Source: Urechis unicinctus
Lineage: Eukaryota > Annelida > Polychaeta > Xenopneusta > Urechidae
NCBI GenBank assembly: GCA_034190875.2
Contig: CM067349.1
Coordinates: 25,683,142 to 25,747,141, forward strand
DNA length: 64,000 nt
Direction: 5' to 3'
Shown: positions 50,116-62,997 of the stretch, in pieces
How the letters are laid out: each line of letters begins with the position of its first letter
How positions within the stretch are numbered: position 1 is the first letter of the stretch
Notes under the pieces: model-generated
Told to the model about the DNA's origin: nothing
The model's input: the letters and a program-made list of their open reading frames with translations, nothing else
The model's database searches: none
Position numbers and translations under genes: made by a program

Positions 50116-53100
50116 GTAAATATCGAGCGCGGTGGTTTTGGCAAAACAGGTGAACATGATGAATTTCAGAAGCACGATGTAAGTATTTATTTGATGATAT
50201 AATAGCTTATTGTCTAAATGTTTCCGATTGAAACCAGGTCAACACTATACAGCGTGACCAATGACATCCACTCGATCTACATCACAGGACTCTTTTGGAT
50301 TTGTAGCAGAACGTCATCATCTAAGGATGACGAGGCAGTCCGTGTGGTCGGGCAGTAGCTGACGTTGCTACTGGGGTTTTCCCTGTACCGCTGTACTCGT
50401 CATGCTACCTACATAATCAAAATATCGGAAGACAAATACAGTCATGAATGGAATTATGTTTAATAGGCTTTTGTCACGTTATCTGGCAGCAGGACGTTAT
50501 GATGATAGCGTACTGTGTCAATTAATATTAATGTATTTGTCATTGTACGGTATTTGCAAAATATTTACAAAAACGCTTAATCTGTATTAACCATTTTAGA
50601 GGAACGGACACACAGTATACCATAGTCTGATGGTACATAAATGTACACTTTCTTGGCAGCTGTGCTTAACGATACGACTTGGGGATGAACATTGTGGCTG
50701 TTGGTCTCATTATCTACAAGTTATGAAAGGGCTTTATTCTGTGTTGAGTGGGTTGGGTGTTGTAAAGAGAGGATTGGTCGGTTGACTATATGCGGCTGAT
50801 TGGTGACAATGTGAAATGACAAAAGTTTGATATATGCTGTATGTTTATTGCATGTATATGTTGTATTACTAGTGTGGATTAATGCTTTATAAACTGCCAT
50901 ATTAAGTGCAATATATTTCGATGATATTGTACAAAGACGTTAGTGCATATACTGAATCTGACATTGTTTCACAACTGCTTAAGATATATTGCGCAGTTTC
51001 AATAGAACGATGGTTCAGTATCATTGCCAGGACTCAAGATGAAGCCGAAGGGTTTATATACATGATCTTAGCTACATAACTACATTTTAAACCAGATACA
51101 TATTCCACAGCTGCATCCCAAAAATCGGAGTACGATGAGCTGTGCCTTAAGAGCCACAATGACTTGGGCCACAACAAACTATGTGGTTCGATGATATCAC
51201 ATTGAACCTTGGGCCCCGTTGTGAGTGGTGGGGGCGGGGGATGTTGAGAGCTCCACCTACAGGTACAAGGATGGGTTAATGTCACCCTCAAATGGAATCT
51301 CAAAAACATCACAACAATCGCCATAATTTAGCAATCGCTGAAAGGTGCAGTGGTCAGTAATGTTTTATTTGATCTATAGCATCACTTAATGAATTACAGC
51401 ATTCCCTCCCATCTATCATTCCGACACACACGATGTACAAGTATTCGTGAGCTAGCATGATCACAGGTTGAAGGTTCGGTCATAGTTTTTCATAACAGCG
51501 GCGTTTATAGCAGTCATATACTTAAGCACATGTATCTATGAACTCTAGTATCCACTCAAGATATTGCATGTGAATATAATGCCTCCTTCTCTGTTATGTT
51601 GTATATACATCAATGAACAGGTAAATAACCAGCCCACTGTTTTGGCAAAACAGGTTGACGTGGTGAATTTCATAAGAAGGATACAAGTATTTATGTCGGC
51701 AGTCGGTATATTAGTGGAGCAGCCTATTTCTGCATCGCTATACTAATTACATTGTGTATGTTATACAATCAGCACAGTATATAGCATAGCAGCTATGCAC
51801 AACGTTCAATATCGGAAAACAGATAAAGCCATGAATGGAAATCATGTTTGATAAGCGTTAATCACGTTCGCTGGCACCAACATATAATGATCACATTAAA
51901 GGTGTACTATGTACCATAGATATCGATGTTTTCGACATTGTATAGTATTTGCAAAGTATTTGCAGTGATTCAGGGGTCTATTAGACAAATTGAACGTGAA
52001 GAGGGAAGAATAATGATTACAGTTGCCGTTATTTTCAGAACTGTCGAATAAAGTTTCACCAGTGATTTATCGATCCTTGGTATGCGCACCCATGTCAAGG
52101 CATGGATCAAGAAGTCGTATGTAAATGAAAAGACACATTGTACGCCATTGTCGGATCTTCTATGACTTTCCATTTTTGGTATAGCTTGTATGTAGCAATA
52201 TGACTTACTTCATAAATGAGCTTTGCTGTTGCTAGGGGATGACCATGCTATCTACTGGTTAGTAGAGGGGTTTATTTTGGTTTTGTTTTATGTCAGGATC
52301 TTGTTGGCATATTAAGTTAAAGTCGAATCCGACAATAGCCAACTAGATTCAAGGGTTAGTGATATGAATATCACCGTTACTGAAGAGGTCTAATGAGATA
52401 TCTTAATGGGTTCATTATATCGGTATTATATGACACAGCACGTTCATTTCCCAAATTAAAGAATGATATAAGTTGTAGTGAGAATGATTATCAGACTGAC
52501 CCCGAGAGAGGAGAATCATTCATCGGTTTGACATTCGGACAGAAGTATGCAAACTCATTTAGTAAACATTCGTCATCCTTAACGCAGTTTTGATGAGTAG
52601 TTGTAACGACCAAACTTCACAGCAGGGCTAGTTGCAAATACAAATAACAGCATTGAACTCAGTGACCCCAGAAACTCAAGGTAACATTGGTGTGATATGG
52701 TATGATAATAGTGATTGGATGATGCGAGATATCTGTTATCTAACATTGCATATAACGAAGAGGGTTTTTGTTTCTCCGGTCAAGCGATTGAATTATGAGT
52801 TTTAAAGTGATGTAAGAAGGTTCAATCATATACGTAATTGGAAAATCTCTCACCAGCTATACACTTCTGTATGTTCCAGGGATTGTCACATTTTCCATAT
52901 AAATGGTGCCAAGTATACTGGACAATGCATACCTCTATGCAGTAATATTTTGTGATGACACTGTGTATAACAAATCAATAATATATTTTCAGGTTGAATC
53001 ATGATAAATTATCATTAAAACCATCCTAATCGTTAGCACGCTGCCTATTCTACCATGCCACACTAGAGAGGCATCAGACATTTACAGTGAGCTCTCAGAT

Positions 53101-53138
53101 AGTATCTATTCCAATAACAACATTACGCCTCATCACAG

Positions 53139-53334
53139 TTTGTGGTGGTCGCTGTCGACTTGTTGGTGTATGCCTCTACACAGCCGACATTCGATGCACA
53201 ATGTAACCCGTATATGGAGAAGAATGTCTGTCTGTATGGAGATGAATTGAACGATTGAGTGAATGAATGATATCAACATTGCGTCGTGCCTCAGATAAGC
53301 GTGAACGACGATTGGAGCAAAGATCAACGTCCAG
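53139..53334 (+). pseudogene. Relic cysteine-module exon in unit 3
   Basis: Third copy of the same relic. It lies about 2.3 kb upstream of the exon of gene E, in line with the spacing of the array. Confidence 0.72.
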
Positions 53335-54739
53335 GTAAATATCGAGCGCGGTGGTTTTGGCAAAACAGGTGAACATGATGAATTTCAGAAGCACGATGTA
53401 AGTATTTATTTGATGATATAATAGCTTATTGTCTAAATGTTTCCGATTGAAACCAGGTCAACACTATACAGCGTGACCAATGACATCCACTCGATCTACA
53501 TCACAGGACTCTTTTGGATTTGTAGCAGAACGTCATCATCTAAGGATGACGAGGCAGTCCGTGTGGTCGGGCAGTAGCTGACGTTGCTACTGGGGTTTTC
53601 CCTGTACCGCTGTACTCGTCATGCTACCTACATAATCAAAATATCGGAAGACAAATACAGTCATGAATGGAATTATGTTTAATAGGCTTTTGTCACGTTA
53701 TCTGGCAGCAGGACGTTATGATGATAGCGTACTGTGTCAATTAATATTAATGTATTTGTCATTGTACGGTATTTGCAAAATATTTACAAAAACACTTGTT
53801 TATTATTCACAATATCGAATGTGAAATATAGAGGAGGAAGTATTTGTGTTGCTGTCTTGCTGTTTTAAATATGACTTTCGGGGTGAATATTCACTTGTGT
53901 CGCTTCAGTCCTTAATGTGGAGACAACACCTTGATCAATGCAAATCTGTATTAACCATTTTAGAGGAACGGACACACAGTATACCATAGTCTGATGGTAC
54001 ATAAATGTACACTTTCTTGGCAGCTGTGCTTAACGATACGACTTGGGGATGAACATTGTGGCTGTTGGTCTCATTATCTACAAGTTATGAAAGGGCTTTA
54101 TTCTGTGTTGAGTGGGTTGGGTGTTGTAAAGAGAGGATTGGTCGGTTGACTATATGCGGCTGATTGGTGACAATGTGAAATGACAAAAGTTTGATATATG
54201 CTGTATGTTTATTGCATGTATATGTTGTGTTACTAGTGTGGATTAATGCTTTATAAACTGCCATATTAAGTGCAATATATTTCGATGATATTGTACACAG
54301 ACGTTAGTGCCTATACTGAATCTGACATTGTTTCACAACTGCTTAAGATATATTGCGCAGTTTCAATAGAACGATGGTTCAGTATCATTGCTTAGTGGGT
54401 GTTATTCAGGACTAATAAGAATTCGCGGACTGCATAGTCATGGTTTGTCGGGTGAAATGTGAAGAAATCGTAACATACAGGGAATGACATCATTCTGTAC
54501 GTCCTTTCAGATATAATGGGACGAATTGTGTAATTGGCTGTTTGTTTATCGATATTTCGTAATTGGTTGGCTCAACATAGTGTATCCTTTAGGTTATTTA
54601 TCTCAATTCACTAATATATTGCGCTTGCCCGGTCAACTCTGGTTTACCATGAAGGGAACCGATATTAATAAAGAATTAATATAGGCCTCTATCATTACAA
54701 TCCGTATTAGAGATAAACATAGCCAAACTGAAACTATAC

Positions 54740-55155
54740 GAACCATCTCGAACTAGAATAGGAAAATCCGGATAATTTAAATTAACCGTTCAATATTCAA
54801 CAATTCAACATAGAATGCTTCGTGCGTCATATTTCAAAAATGAATCTAATCGGGCTTAACTAACGAAAATCTATAACTCACAATCCCTTGCATCGCTGCG
54901 TTTTGGCACTTCACGATCTTTCCTGTTCTAGATATCTGAATTCAGTACCTTATCATACACTGAGTGCGTTAAGAGATATCTTGTTGGCTTTCAAGATATC
55001 ACATATGCGTATAGAAGTATAAGTGAGAGATTTACAATACATGGTAATCAGGCTATATTGGAGAAAGAATTGGCTTCAAAAGGACAGAAAAGCAGCCGTC
55101 TATTTTAGTGGGAATGCAGTAATAGAGACAACAATCTGACACACAAGATATCGCT
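54740..55155 (+). promoter_or_regulatory. Upstream region of gene E with GATATC cluster
   Basis: GATATC at 54931, 54975, 54995 and 55147. The region is homologous to those of A and C but clearly older in divergence and with different spacing, yet the number of sites is kept. Confidence 0.4.
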
Positions 55156-55304
55156 GTTCAACAATATATTTATTAAATTACTATGTAACGACATGCTTGT
55201 GTGATGGCTTAGTTCAGTATCACGCTTCATAGAGAATTTTAGTCAACGCAGAAGGCCCTGCAGAAATACATTTATATTGTGAAGGAATCTTTAACTTACA
55301 GAGG

Positions 55305-56077
55305 ATGAAGACAGTGTTGCAGGTGATTATGTAACATTACATGCTATAACTGAAGTTAAATATGCTTTATATACCTGTGATGGGTAATAGTAATATAACA
55401 AGTTGTATTTCTGCTGCCTACAGGTGCTGAGTGTCGTCAGTTTATGGACCTACATCGCTTCGCTGTCGCTATCAGCCGAAGATACCCGATGTAACCCGAA
55501 CACAGAGAAGAACAGATGTGATTGTGTTCATGAATGGTTCGATGTAGTGATTGAGCGATGTATTCCGTGCCACGTTGTGTGTCGATCAAGTGTTTATAAC
55601 GAATGGTGCAAGAGTCAATGCCCAGGTAAATTACTGACTTTTAAGGAAAACAAGAGAAAATACTTGATAACTTAAGCATCGCCAGGAGCCATTGCAATGT
55701 TTTATCAGCTATCACGGGCTTCTGTTTCAGTCTTTGTCAGCTATATCCAATCAATACCAAAGACCTCAACAACAATGCCCACATCGACAGCCTCCACAAC
55801 GATAACCTTAGTAGCGCCCATACAGACTGCAGTAGCAGCAGCAGAAGCACCAGGTCCCCAGAACGCGGCACCCTCTATGCTGGCATCAGATGACGACATG
55901 GCGGTCCTGGCAGCGGTTAAGCAGATGACCTGGTTGCTGGGCATCACTGTCGTTCTCTGTATCGTCATAATGATAACACTGGGTGTGGTTATGTGTCTGT
56001 TATGGTCCGCATCGCCGTTATCGCAAGAATGGCACACCAAAGAGCGAAGATTCATAGGAACAAACCTCTGTAAATGA
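55305..56077 (+). CDS. Gene E: BCMA-like membrane protein, type 1, diverged copy
   Basis: Exons 55305-55322, 55424-55625 and 55731-56077 give 188 residues. The start is MKTVLQ, and the signal peptide continues VLSVVSLWTYIASLSLS. All eight cysteines are present, with CDCVHEWFDVVIERCIPC as in gene C. The stalk is Thr/Ala/Pro-rich and the membrane helix spans about 141-165. The tail (SASPLSQEWHTKERRF...) is unlike all others because a one-base loss near the helix end shifts the frame relative to gene B. The poly(A) signal is at 56247, only 170 bp after the stop. The downstream flank matches that of A and C up to about 59.28 kb, where a type 2 gene would be expected but is missing. Confidence 0.7.
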
Positions 56078-56246
56078 ATGATCAGGCATAACCTGCATTT
56101 ATGTTTGGTGGGTGATGATGTACATATTTTGTGCTTTTGTAACATTGGCAGTGACCGGCCTATAACCTTAGAGTATGCGGACAAATGTGGTGAATAATCT
56201 TGTAAAATATATTGGTGTGAAAGGCATGGTTGTCAGCATCTGTACG

Positions 56247-56252
56247 AATAAA
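56247..56252 (+). terminator. Poly(A) signal of gene E
   Basis: AATAAA in the same GAATAAATTATTTTGCATG context as genes A and B. Confidence 0.65.
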
Positions 56253-56259
56253 TTATTTT

Positions 56260-59200
56260 GCATGTTATAATTATTGTTTTTACATGAAAGAAAACTCACA
56301 GAGCTCTCACGTAGAACAGTACTTCCAGCACCGACTTTGTGGCCTCATGGAATGATGTTTACAAATCCTGACGGGAAACGGTTTTACTCATATTGTCGTC
56401 TCCTGAATCCACATAATATTGACTGCAGATGGACACCTTGAACACATTACATGGCTATATCGGTGTACTTTTCTTAGGTTCCCAAGTAATATCCAACATC
56501 GACTCGTTATAGTTCCCAAATGACAGGCCGTCAAGCATGGTATATTCCTAACCATCACTCAGATGAAGCTGAAGGATTTTTAGACACCAAGATTGTAGAC
56601 ATAACTAAGCTACAACCTTGCGTTTCAAACCATAGACATAATCCCCAGCTCCAGCACAGTTATTGGAGTAAGATGAGCTAGTTATTAAGGGCAATGATGA
56701 TTTTGGCCAAAACAAGCCCGGTGGCCCAATGATATCAAGTTGAACATCGGGCCAAGTTGCGAGTGGTGGTGTATGTGTGTGTGTATGTGTTGGGGGGGGG
56801 AGTGTTGACAGCTCCGCCCACAGGTGCATGAATGGGTTTATGTCACCCTCAAACGGAACCTCAAACACATAACAACCTTCCTCGTTAATTAAGATCGCCA
56901 CAATTTAGCAATCCTAAGATGTGCAGTGGTCAGTAATGTTTTTTTTTTATAAAAAACCACTTCTTGAAGTACAGCAGTCCCTCCCTCTGACCATCCTGAG
57001 ACACTCGATGTACAAGTATTCTTGAACAAGGTTAAAGCTTAATGTTGATTTGGTCACAGCTGTTGATAACAGCGGCGTCTATCATACGCTTAAGTACATG
57101 TATCTATGACCTCTAGTATCGACTCAAGTAGGTCTCTAATGCTGCATTTAAATGTAATAACTCAGTATTGCTTTGGGTTATTCAACATGAACAGAAACAT
57201 GGCTACATTACTTATGCCATTGCAATATCGTTATATAAGTTATTTGCGGGTTTCAATATATATACAAATAGTACACAATCTAGCATTAAACATTTATGTG
57301 GATAACGTATATTTCTTGACCACACTTGACGCTGTATAGGCGTCAATGAACAGGTAAATAGCCAGCGCAGTGTTTTTGGCAAAACAAGTCGACATGTTGA
57401 ATTTCAGAAGCAGGATGTAAGTATTTGTGTATTGTCCAAACGTTCTCATTCAAAGCCGGTCAATACTATACGACGTGATCAATTCCATCGACACTCTCTA
57501 CATCGCTGAACTCCTTTATAGCAGGATATCATTAATAAGGGATGAGGAGGCAGTCGGTATATTAGTGAAGCAGCCTTTCTCTGCATCGCTATACTCATTA
57601 CATTGTGTATGAATACTGTATGTGCAGCATATATGGCATAACAGCTATGTACAACGTCCAATATCGGAAAACAGATCAAACCATGAATGGAAATTATGTT
57701 TGATTAGCGTCAACCACGTTCTCTGGCACCAGCATATAATGATCACATTGAAGGTGCACTGTGTACAGTGATATCGATGTCTTCGCCATTGTTTAGTATT
57801 TGCAAAATATTTGCAGTTATTGAGGGGACTTATTGCTTATAATAATTAGACAAATCGAACGTGAGTAGAGAGGAATAATGATTTCAGTTGCCGCTATTTT
57901 AAGAACTGTTGGATAAAGTTTCACCTGGGATTTGTCGATTCTTAGTATGCGCACAACTTGTCGATAGCAAGGCAGGGATTAAGTGGTTGCTTTTAAATGA
58001 AATGGCACACTGTACACCATTGTCTCATCTTCTATGACTTACCATTTCTTGGTATAGCCTGTGTGTAGCAATATGACTTACTTGATAATGTGCGTTATTG
58101 TCGTTATGGGGAGGGGGGGGGGGCATGCGATCAACTGGTTGGTAGAGAGGTTCATTTAGGTTTTGTTTTATACCTGCATCTCGTTGTCATAGTAAGTTAA
58201 AGACACATCTATAAGTCGAATCCGCCAATGCCCAACTAGATGAAAAGCTAAGTGATATGATAATTACCGTTACTGAAGAGGTGTAATGAGGTATCTTAAT
58301 GGGTTCATTTTTATCGGTATTTTATGACACATTACGTTAATATCCAAAATTAAAGAATGACTTATATTGTAGCGAGGTTGATATACCACAACGTACAAGT
58401 TGGACTGTCTCGGAGAGGGGAGAATCATTCATCGGTCCGATGCTCATTTAGTGGAAACATGCTGAATGAGATTTCCGACTGACTTATATCAAGATATCAG
58501 AAATGCTTAAGATATCATGTACAATGCTTGATATTAAGTGGAGAGTAAATTATTGTGGTTTATATGGAGCTAGAGGTGACTGGTGAGGGTGTGCAAATCA
58601 ACTTGCAGTAGAGGTTCCAGTGAACGATAAAGGTCACATGTGTATATCCAACATGATTCTGTCACTTGAGAAAGGCGTGAAGCGTATAACTGTGATGCAC
58701 AAGACGTCTTTTATATTGTCTACAGTACGCTGTTAGTTTACTGATGAGTCACGTTCGTCTTACAAAACGCATTGCGCTCAAAGAATGATTATTCAAATCA
58801 GTAGTGTAATGGATTTGTAAAGGTTCACCTCAAGATGATCTGTATAATTGAATTGTACATTGTCCTATCCAACTTGACGATACAGCCGCTCACTGAGTGT
58901 TTATCTCTGTTTAGTAATGATGCAGTACAGAGAGTGTTGAGTAGCTAAGTTTTGTTCTATTCTTATACCTTTGCATACGACGGACTCCCTCGTTCACGAT
59001 TTGTTTAAAAGGAGACAAAAATAGCTACGTTGGGTAACTACAATGTATTATCCTTACATGAAACCCGCGTCATATCACTTGAGGTCAGGTTAAGAATACG
59101 CAGCATCGCCATGTCAACAAGAGGTGAATAAGCGCACATTGAAAGGTGATATTGCTCAGTAAGAGTTACCAAAGTTGCCTCTAGTTGTCTAATGCTACGA

Positions 59201-60600
59201 ATGCTACGACATACCGCAATGATGCTTCGTTGCAATGGGCGCTTGGGGTGCTTTTCAAAATGCCCGGAACTTGTCTTGGACTGACATATGCCAAGGTTTG
59301 TAAATATATTTACGAATAAACTATTGTTATTAGTATTGCGGGCTTATGCTTAGTGACAATAACACTTGTATTTTCTTCTATTATATCCACATACCACTGA
59401 CTGCAGATAGACACATTGACCTATTATAATGGTTAAATCGGCGGTGATTAAAACCGTGACTCGTGTATTTCTCTTATATTCCCAAGTAACATCTCACCAT
59501 GTCTCGTTTTAATTTCCAACTACAAACTATAGGCCGTCAAGATGACATACGACAACCCATGGCACAAGAGGATACCAGGGTTGTCGACGCTTCTTAACTA
59601 CAACACCACATTTCGTACCAAAGACATAAGCCACACCTCCAGCACGGTGATTGCACGCACTTACCCCGTTTTGTCCTGCCTTATGATGAACTGGTGCCTT
59701 AAAGGCCTTAAACAGTTAAAAGCCTGTTCACAGGTTGGCTCGTCGACAATAAGTAGGCGGACGCTTACACATCATATTCAAAACATGTTCTACCCCCTTC
59801 GGACTGAGGGCAATGTCTCAATTACTTGACCTTTACTCTTGCCGCTAATCCACCTAAACAAGCAGGTAGCCAATCATGCTGATCCAAGTGTTTGATCCAG
59901 ATTCACTTATAACAAAAGTGAAAACCAATGTTCAGTTAGTGGTATCTGTCGAACAAATGTTTAGTCTTCAATGGACAGGACGTGTTTGGTCCACTGCATG
60001 CTGGCAAGGTAATATCCTCTACATAATCACGAGGAATGTTCCCAAGGATTCCATGTGATAAAATTCGTTCAGGTTTGTTATGTCATTAAGCTTTCGAATG
60101 CGTTGTGGCAGAATACTTATTGAAGTACTCGTTCCTGAATGATGTCTCATCATAAATTAAATAGGCTCAAACAGAATTTTCCGCGATCCAGCGATGCCAC
60201 AGCATAATCATTTATACGAAGCATCGAGTTTACTTAGTCCAATTCAATGACTACCTCTTGATATAAAACTATCCTGTCTCTGATTGTTTAGCTTCTTCAG
60301 TTTTATTACACTAGGAGTTTTGTTCTGCGTTATATAACATTATCAAAATGTATAACAGTAATAAAGCAAATCAATTCAGTTGCATATGTCATGATGATGC
60401 ATACCAGAAGAGGTCATTACTAAGCAACTTAACCACACAGGATAATTTTTTAGTCTTGTAACTATCAAAAGAAATTCACCGTAAAAAAATGTATTTTGGC
60501 GATGATATGCAAATCAATAGGTATTTTCCAAGTGTGGACTTTGTCCTCACATGCAGCTCTACGCAATAGGTGTCACCTAAGTGCTCACCCATTGCCCAAG
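56260..60600. repeat. Downstream flank of gene E; type 2 partner deleted
   Basis: 56.26-59.28 kb is collinear with the spacers after genes A and C, including a relic donor end at 57340-57353. At about 59285 the sequence jumps to a stretch matching the DNA after gene B (GTAAATATATTTACGAATAAAC..., then TATCCACATA(C/T)CA(C/T)TGACTGCAGAT). The whole type 2 gene has therefore been lost by deletion. 59.5-60.6 kb has a diverged partner at 61.4-61.9 kb. No gene is supported. Confidence 0.6.
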
Positions 60601-60639
60601 TGACCCCTCTAGTTCAATGGATCTCGCCTACTGGATATT

Positions 60640-60805
60640 ATGAGATATCTAAAGCTTTGAGATATCACAAACATATGATGGTTGATCGAACGCATTTTCA
60701 TTACACTACGTGAGATCCCTCCCGATATTTGGAATGGTGGTCTGAGGACTTGTGTAATTCATGCCACAAAACGACATGGAGAATAAAATGGATTCCGCGT
60801 TACAG
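60640..60805 (+). other. Exon-1-like start with upstream GATATC pair (F)
   Basis: ATGGATTCCGCGTTACAG|GTGATG at 60788-60805 has the form of exon 1 in genes A-E (ATG, four codons, CAG, then GTG donor) and would give MDSALQ. GATATC lies at 60644 and 60661. No matching exon 2 follows within the usual 100 bp. It may start a different gene, or be a promoter/exon 1 remnant. Confidence 0.35.
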
Positions 60806-61889
60806 GTGATGTGCTGTCTATATAAGTTACTTATTAGTAGACATATGACATTTGTATTATAAAATATAAATTATATGCTTCATAAAATCGAATTCTAATC
60901 CTACTTCTGAGCTTTTAAACTTTGTAAAAAATTATTTTAAAAAAATCTGTTTGAAATGGGCATTGTTGACTTATGCAAGTGAAACTCCCCATCCTCCTCT
61001 TGCGGACCGTGTTTAGGCTGTTTTCTGCTACTGTTTCATTAAGATATCTTGTAAGACGCCATTACGGTGCTGCTTGCGCGTTGCACAACTGACATAAAAA
61101 AACAATTTTGATGTAATTGTTTTTTGTTTGTAAATAGCTTGCGATAAATCAATATTGATTTACATAGTAATCCAGGCGTAAGAGTCTGAATTCTGTTATT
61201 GGGAGATTTTTTTTGTGGCGACTTTGTGATCTGTTATACATCGACATCATGATTTGAGGGATGAAAATGTAATAAATGAGAAATTACTAATAGAATCATT
61301 CAATCAGAATCGTTCAAGAATGACGTCGCGTCAGAGTTGTCTCATTTGACATATTTGAATTGAAGTCTTTAATGGTTTATGCCAACCTCATATGGAGCCT
61401 CAAAAACCTCGCAAGCTTCCTCGTCAATTACGATCGCGATATGTTCGTAATTACTTAAAGGTATGTGGCTCAGTAAAGTGTTATTTGATTTTTATTTCGT
61501 CTTCATTACCTCGACCTCTCCCTCCTACCATCCAATAATGAACAAGCCTGCACACAGGTTGAGTCATCATTGGCGGACGCTCACACATCTTGCTCAATAC
61601 ATATTCTACCTCCTTAGGATTATGCGTAATGTCTCAACCATTTTCTCTTGCTTTATTTACGCCACCAGTCCACCTTAACAAGCAGGAAGTCAGCTGTATT
61701 GATCACAAAGGTTTATACAGAATAACCGACAAAACAAGTGGAAACATGAATAATGTTTCCATGTATTCCTTGAAATACAAAACGCGCAGGCAGCTCTGAC
61801 CGTCACGTGTCACCTGATTGCTTACCCATGGCTCAAGTGATCCCTCTACTTAAGTCAGTTCAATGGCACTCTCTTATCGGACATAATGA

Positions 61890-62087
61890 GATATCTGACT
61901 GTAGCAGATATCTCTAAATATGGGATATAATTTTTCGCATCGTTCGTTTAGTACTGTAGATGGTTGACTGAAGGCATTGTCATTTTATAACGGTGAATCC
62001 ATCCCGATAATTCGAATTTAGGTCTGAGGTTTTGTGTAATTCATGCCACAAAACGACAAGGGGGATATCATGGCGTCCGCATTACAG
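61890..62087 (+). other. Exon-1-like start with upstream GATATC pair (G)
   Basis: ATGGCGTCCGCATTACAG|GTGATA at 62070-62087 would give MASALQ. GATATC is at 61890 and 61907. It is a diverged tandem copy of F (shared TGTGTAATTCATGCCACAAAACGACA upstream). No cysteine exon follows closely. Confidence 0.35.
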
Positions 62088-62321
62088 GTGATATGTGGTC
62101 TCTATCAGTTACTTATTATTGGATATTTGACATTTGCATTATAATATTTCAATTATACGCTTTATAAAATCGAATTCTAACTATTCTTCTGAGCAGTTAA
62201 ACTTTGTTAAAATTGTTTTAAAAAAAAACCTGTTTGAAATGAGCATTGTTGACTTATGCAAGTCAAAGCTCCACATCCTCTTTTACGGAGCGAGTTTAGT
62301 CTGCTCTGCTACTGTTACATT

Positions 62322-62750
62322 AACATATCTTGTTAGCCGCCAATACGGGGCTCGTTGTGCATAACACAAATTCCATATATTCCGTTGATGTTATTGCCAT
62401 CTTCTTTACAAAAATAGACATTGATCAAAGTACCGTGAATTGGCTTCTTATTTTGTGTAAATTATTAAGATATCTTGTTAGTTGTCAATACGTAGCACAG
62501 TACGCAAATGACATGTATTTCTGTTGATGTTTTTGCCTTCTATTTTGTTTAAATAGACATTGATCGAAGTACTGTGAATTGGCTTCTTATCTTTTGTAAA
62601 TCATTAAGATATCTTGTTTGCCGCCATGACGGAGCCAGCTGTACAGTACGCAAATCACATATACTTCTGCTGCTGATATTGTCGTCTTTTTTAAAAATAG
62701 ACATTGAACAAGCGAAATTCACAATATGCCACTGTCGATTTTCGTATATT
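62322..62750. repeat. Three tandem units of about 140 bp
   Basis: TTAAGATATCTTGTTAGCCGCC-like starts at about 62322, 62466 and 62605, each followed by AAAATAGACATTGA(T/A)C. A further partial copy is at about 61040. Confidence 0.75.
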
Positions 62751-62906
62751 CCAAAGGAGGCTCAATGTGAGAAATGTGCCATTTCAAGAGGTTGGCGACG
62801 ATGCAATCAACCACCCATACGACCTGTGTACTACAAAATAGCTCATATTTCATTGGCTTGCGATATCAATAAGGATATACCCAGTCATTCAGGCGTAATA
62901 GCCTGA
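62705..62906 (+). CDS. Short cysteine-rich frame, possible exon
   Basis: The frame contains ICHCRFSYIPKEAQCEKCAI and then RRC. C-H-C, ten residues, then CEKC recalls the CHC-x11-CIPC part of the gene A-E module, and the run is TNF-receptor-like in general. An acceptor-like AAAATAG sits just before it. However, the later cysteine spacing does not match, no donor is evident and the frame ends at a stop at 62906. It may be an exon of a gene starting at F or G, or chance. Confidence 0.2.
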
Positions 62907-62997
62907 ATATCTTATTGGGAGGTTTCTTTATGACGACTCTGCTATAGCTCGACATAATGGTTTTTTTTTAGGGATGACAATCTGATAAATGAGAAAT

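Larger units (their letters stand above)
44660..54390. repeat. Three tandem units of about 3.22 kb
   Basis: Units run roughly 44660-47886, 47887-51115 and 51116-54390. Landmarks repeat at 3219-3222 bp (45121/48343/51564 and 46692/49914/53133). Differences are rare, for example GATATATCAG, GATTTATCAG and GATTATCAG at the same place. Unit 3 has about 150 bp extra at 53792-53945. Each unit carries one relic cysteine exon and one more decayed donor end, and no intact gene. The first unit joins the downstream block of gene D, so the array grew from that flank. Confidence 0.88.

Noticed and set aside
45121-51746. 60-codon frame repeated in each 3.22-kb unit and at 25544
   Set aside because: The first part overlaps a decayed exon end. 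No signal peptide, domain or splice context supports it, and repetition is due to duplication.
46692-53394. Minus-strand frames of 72 and 76 codons repeated three times
   Set aside because: They are antisense to relic exons and recur because the 3.22-kb unit is triplicated.
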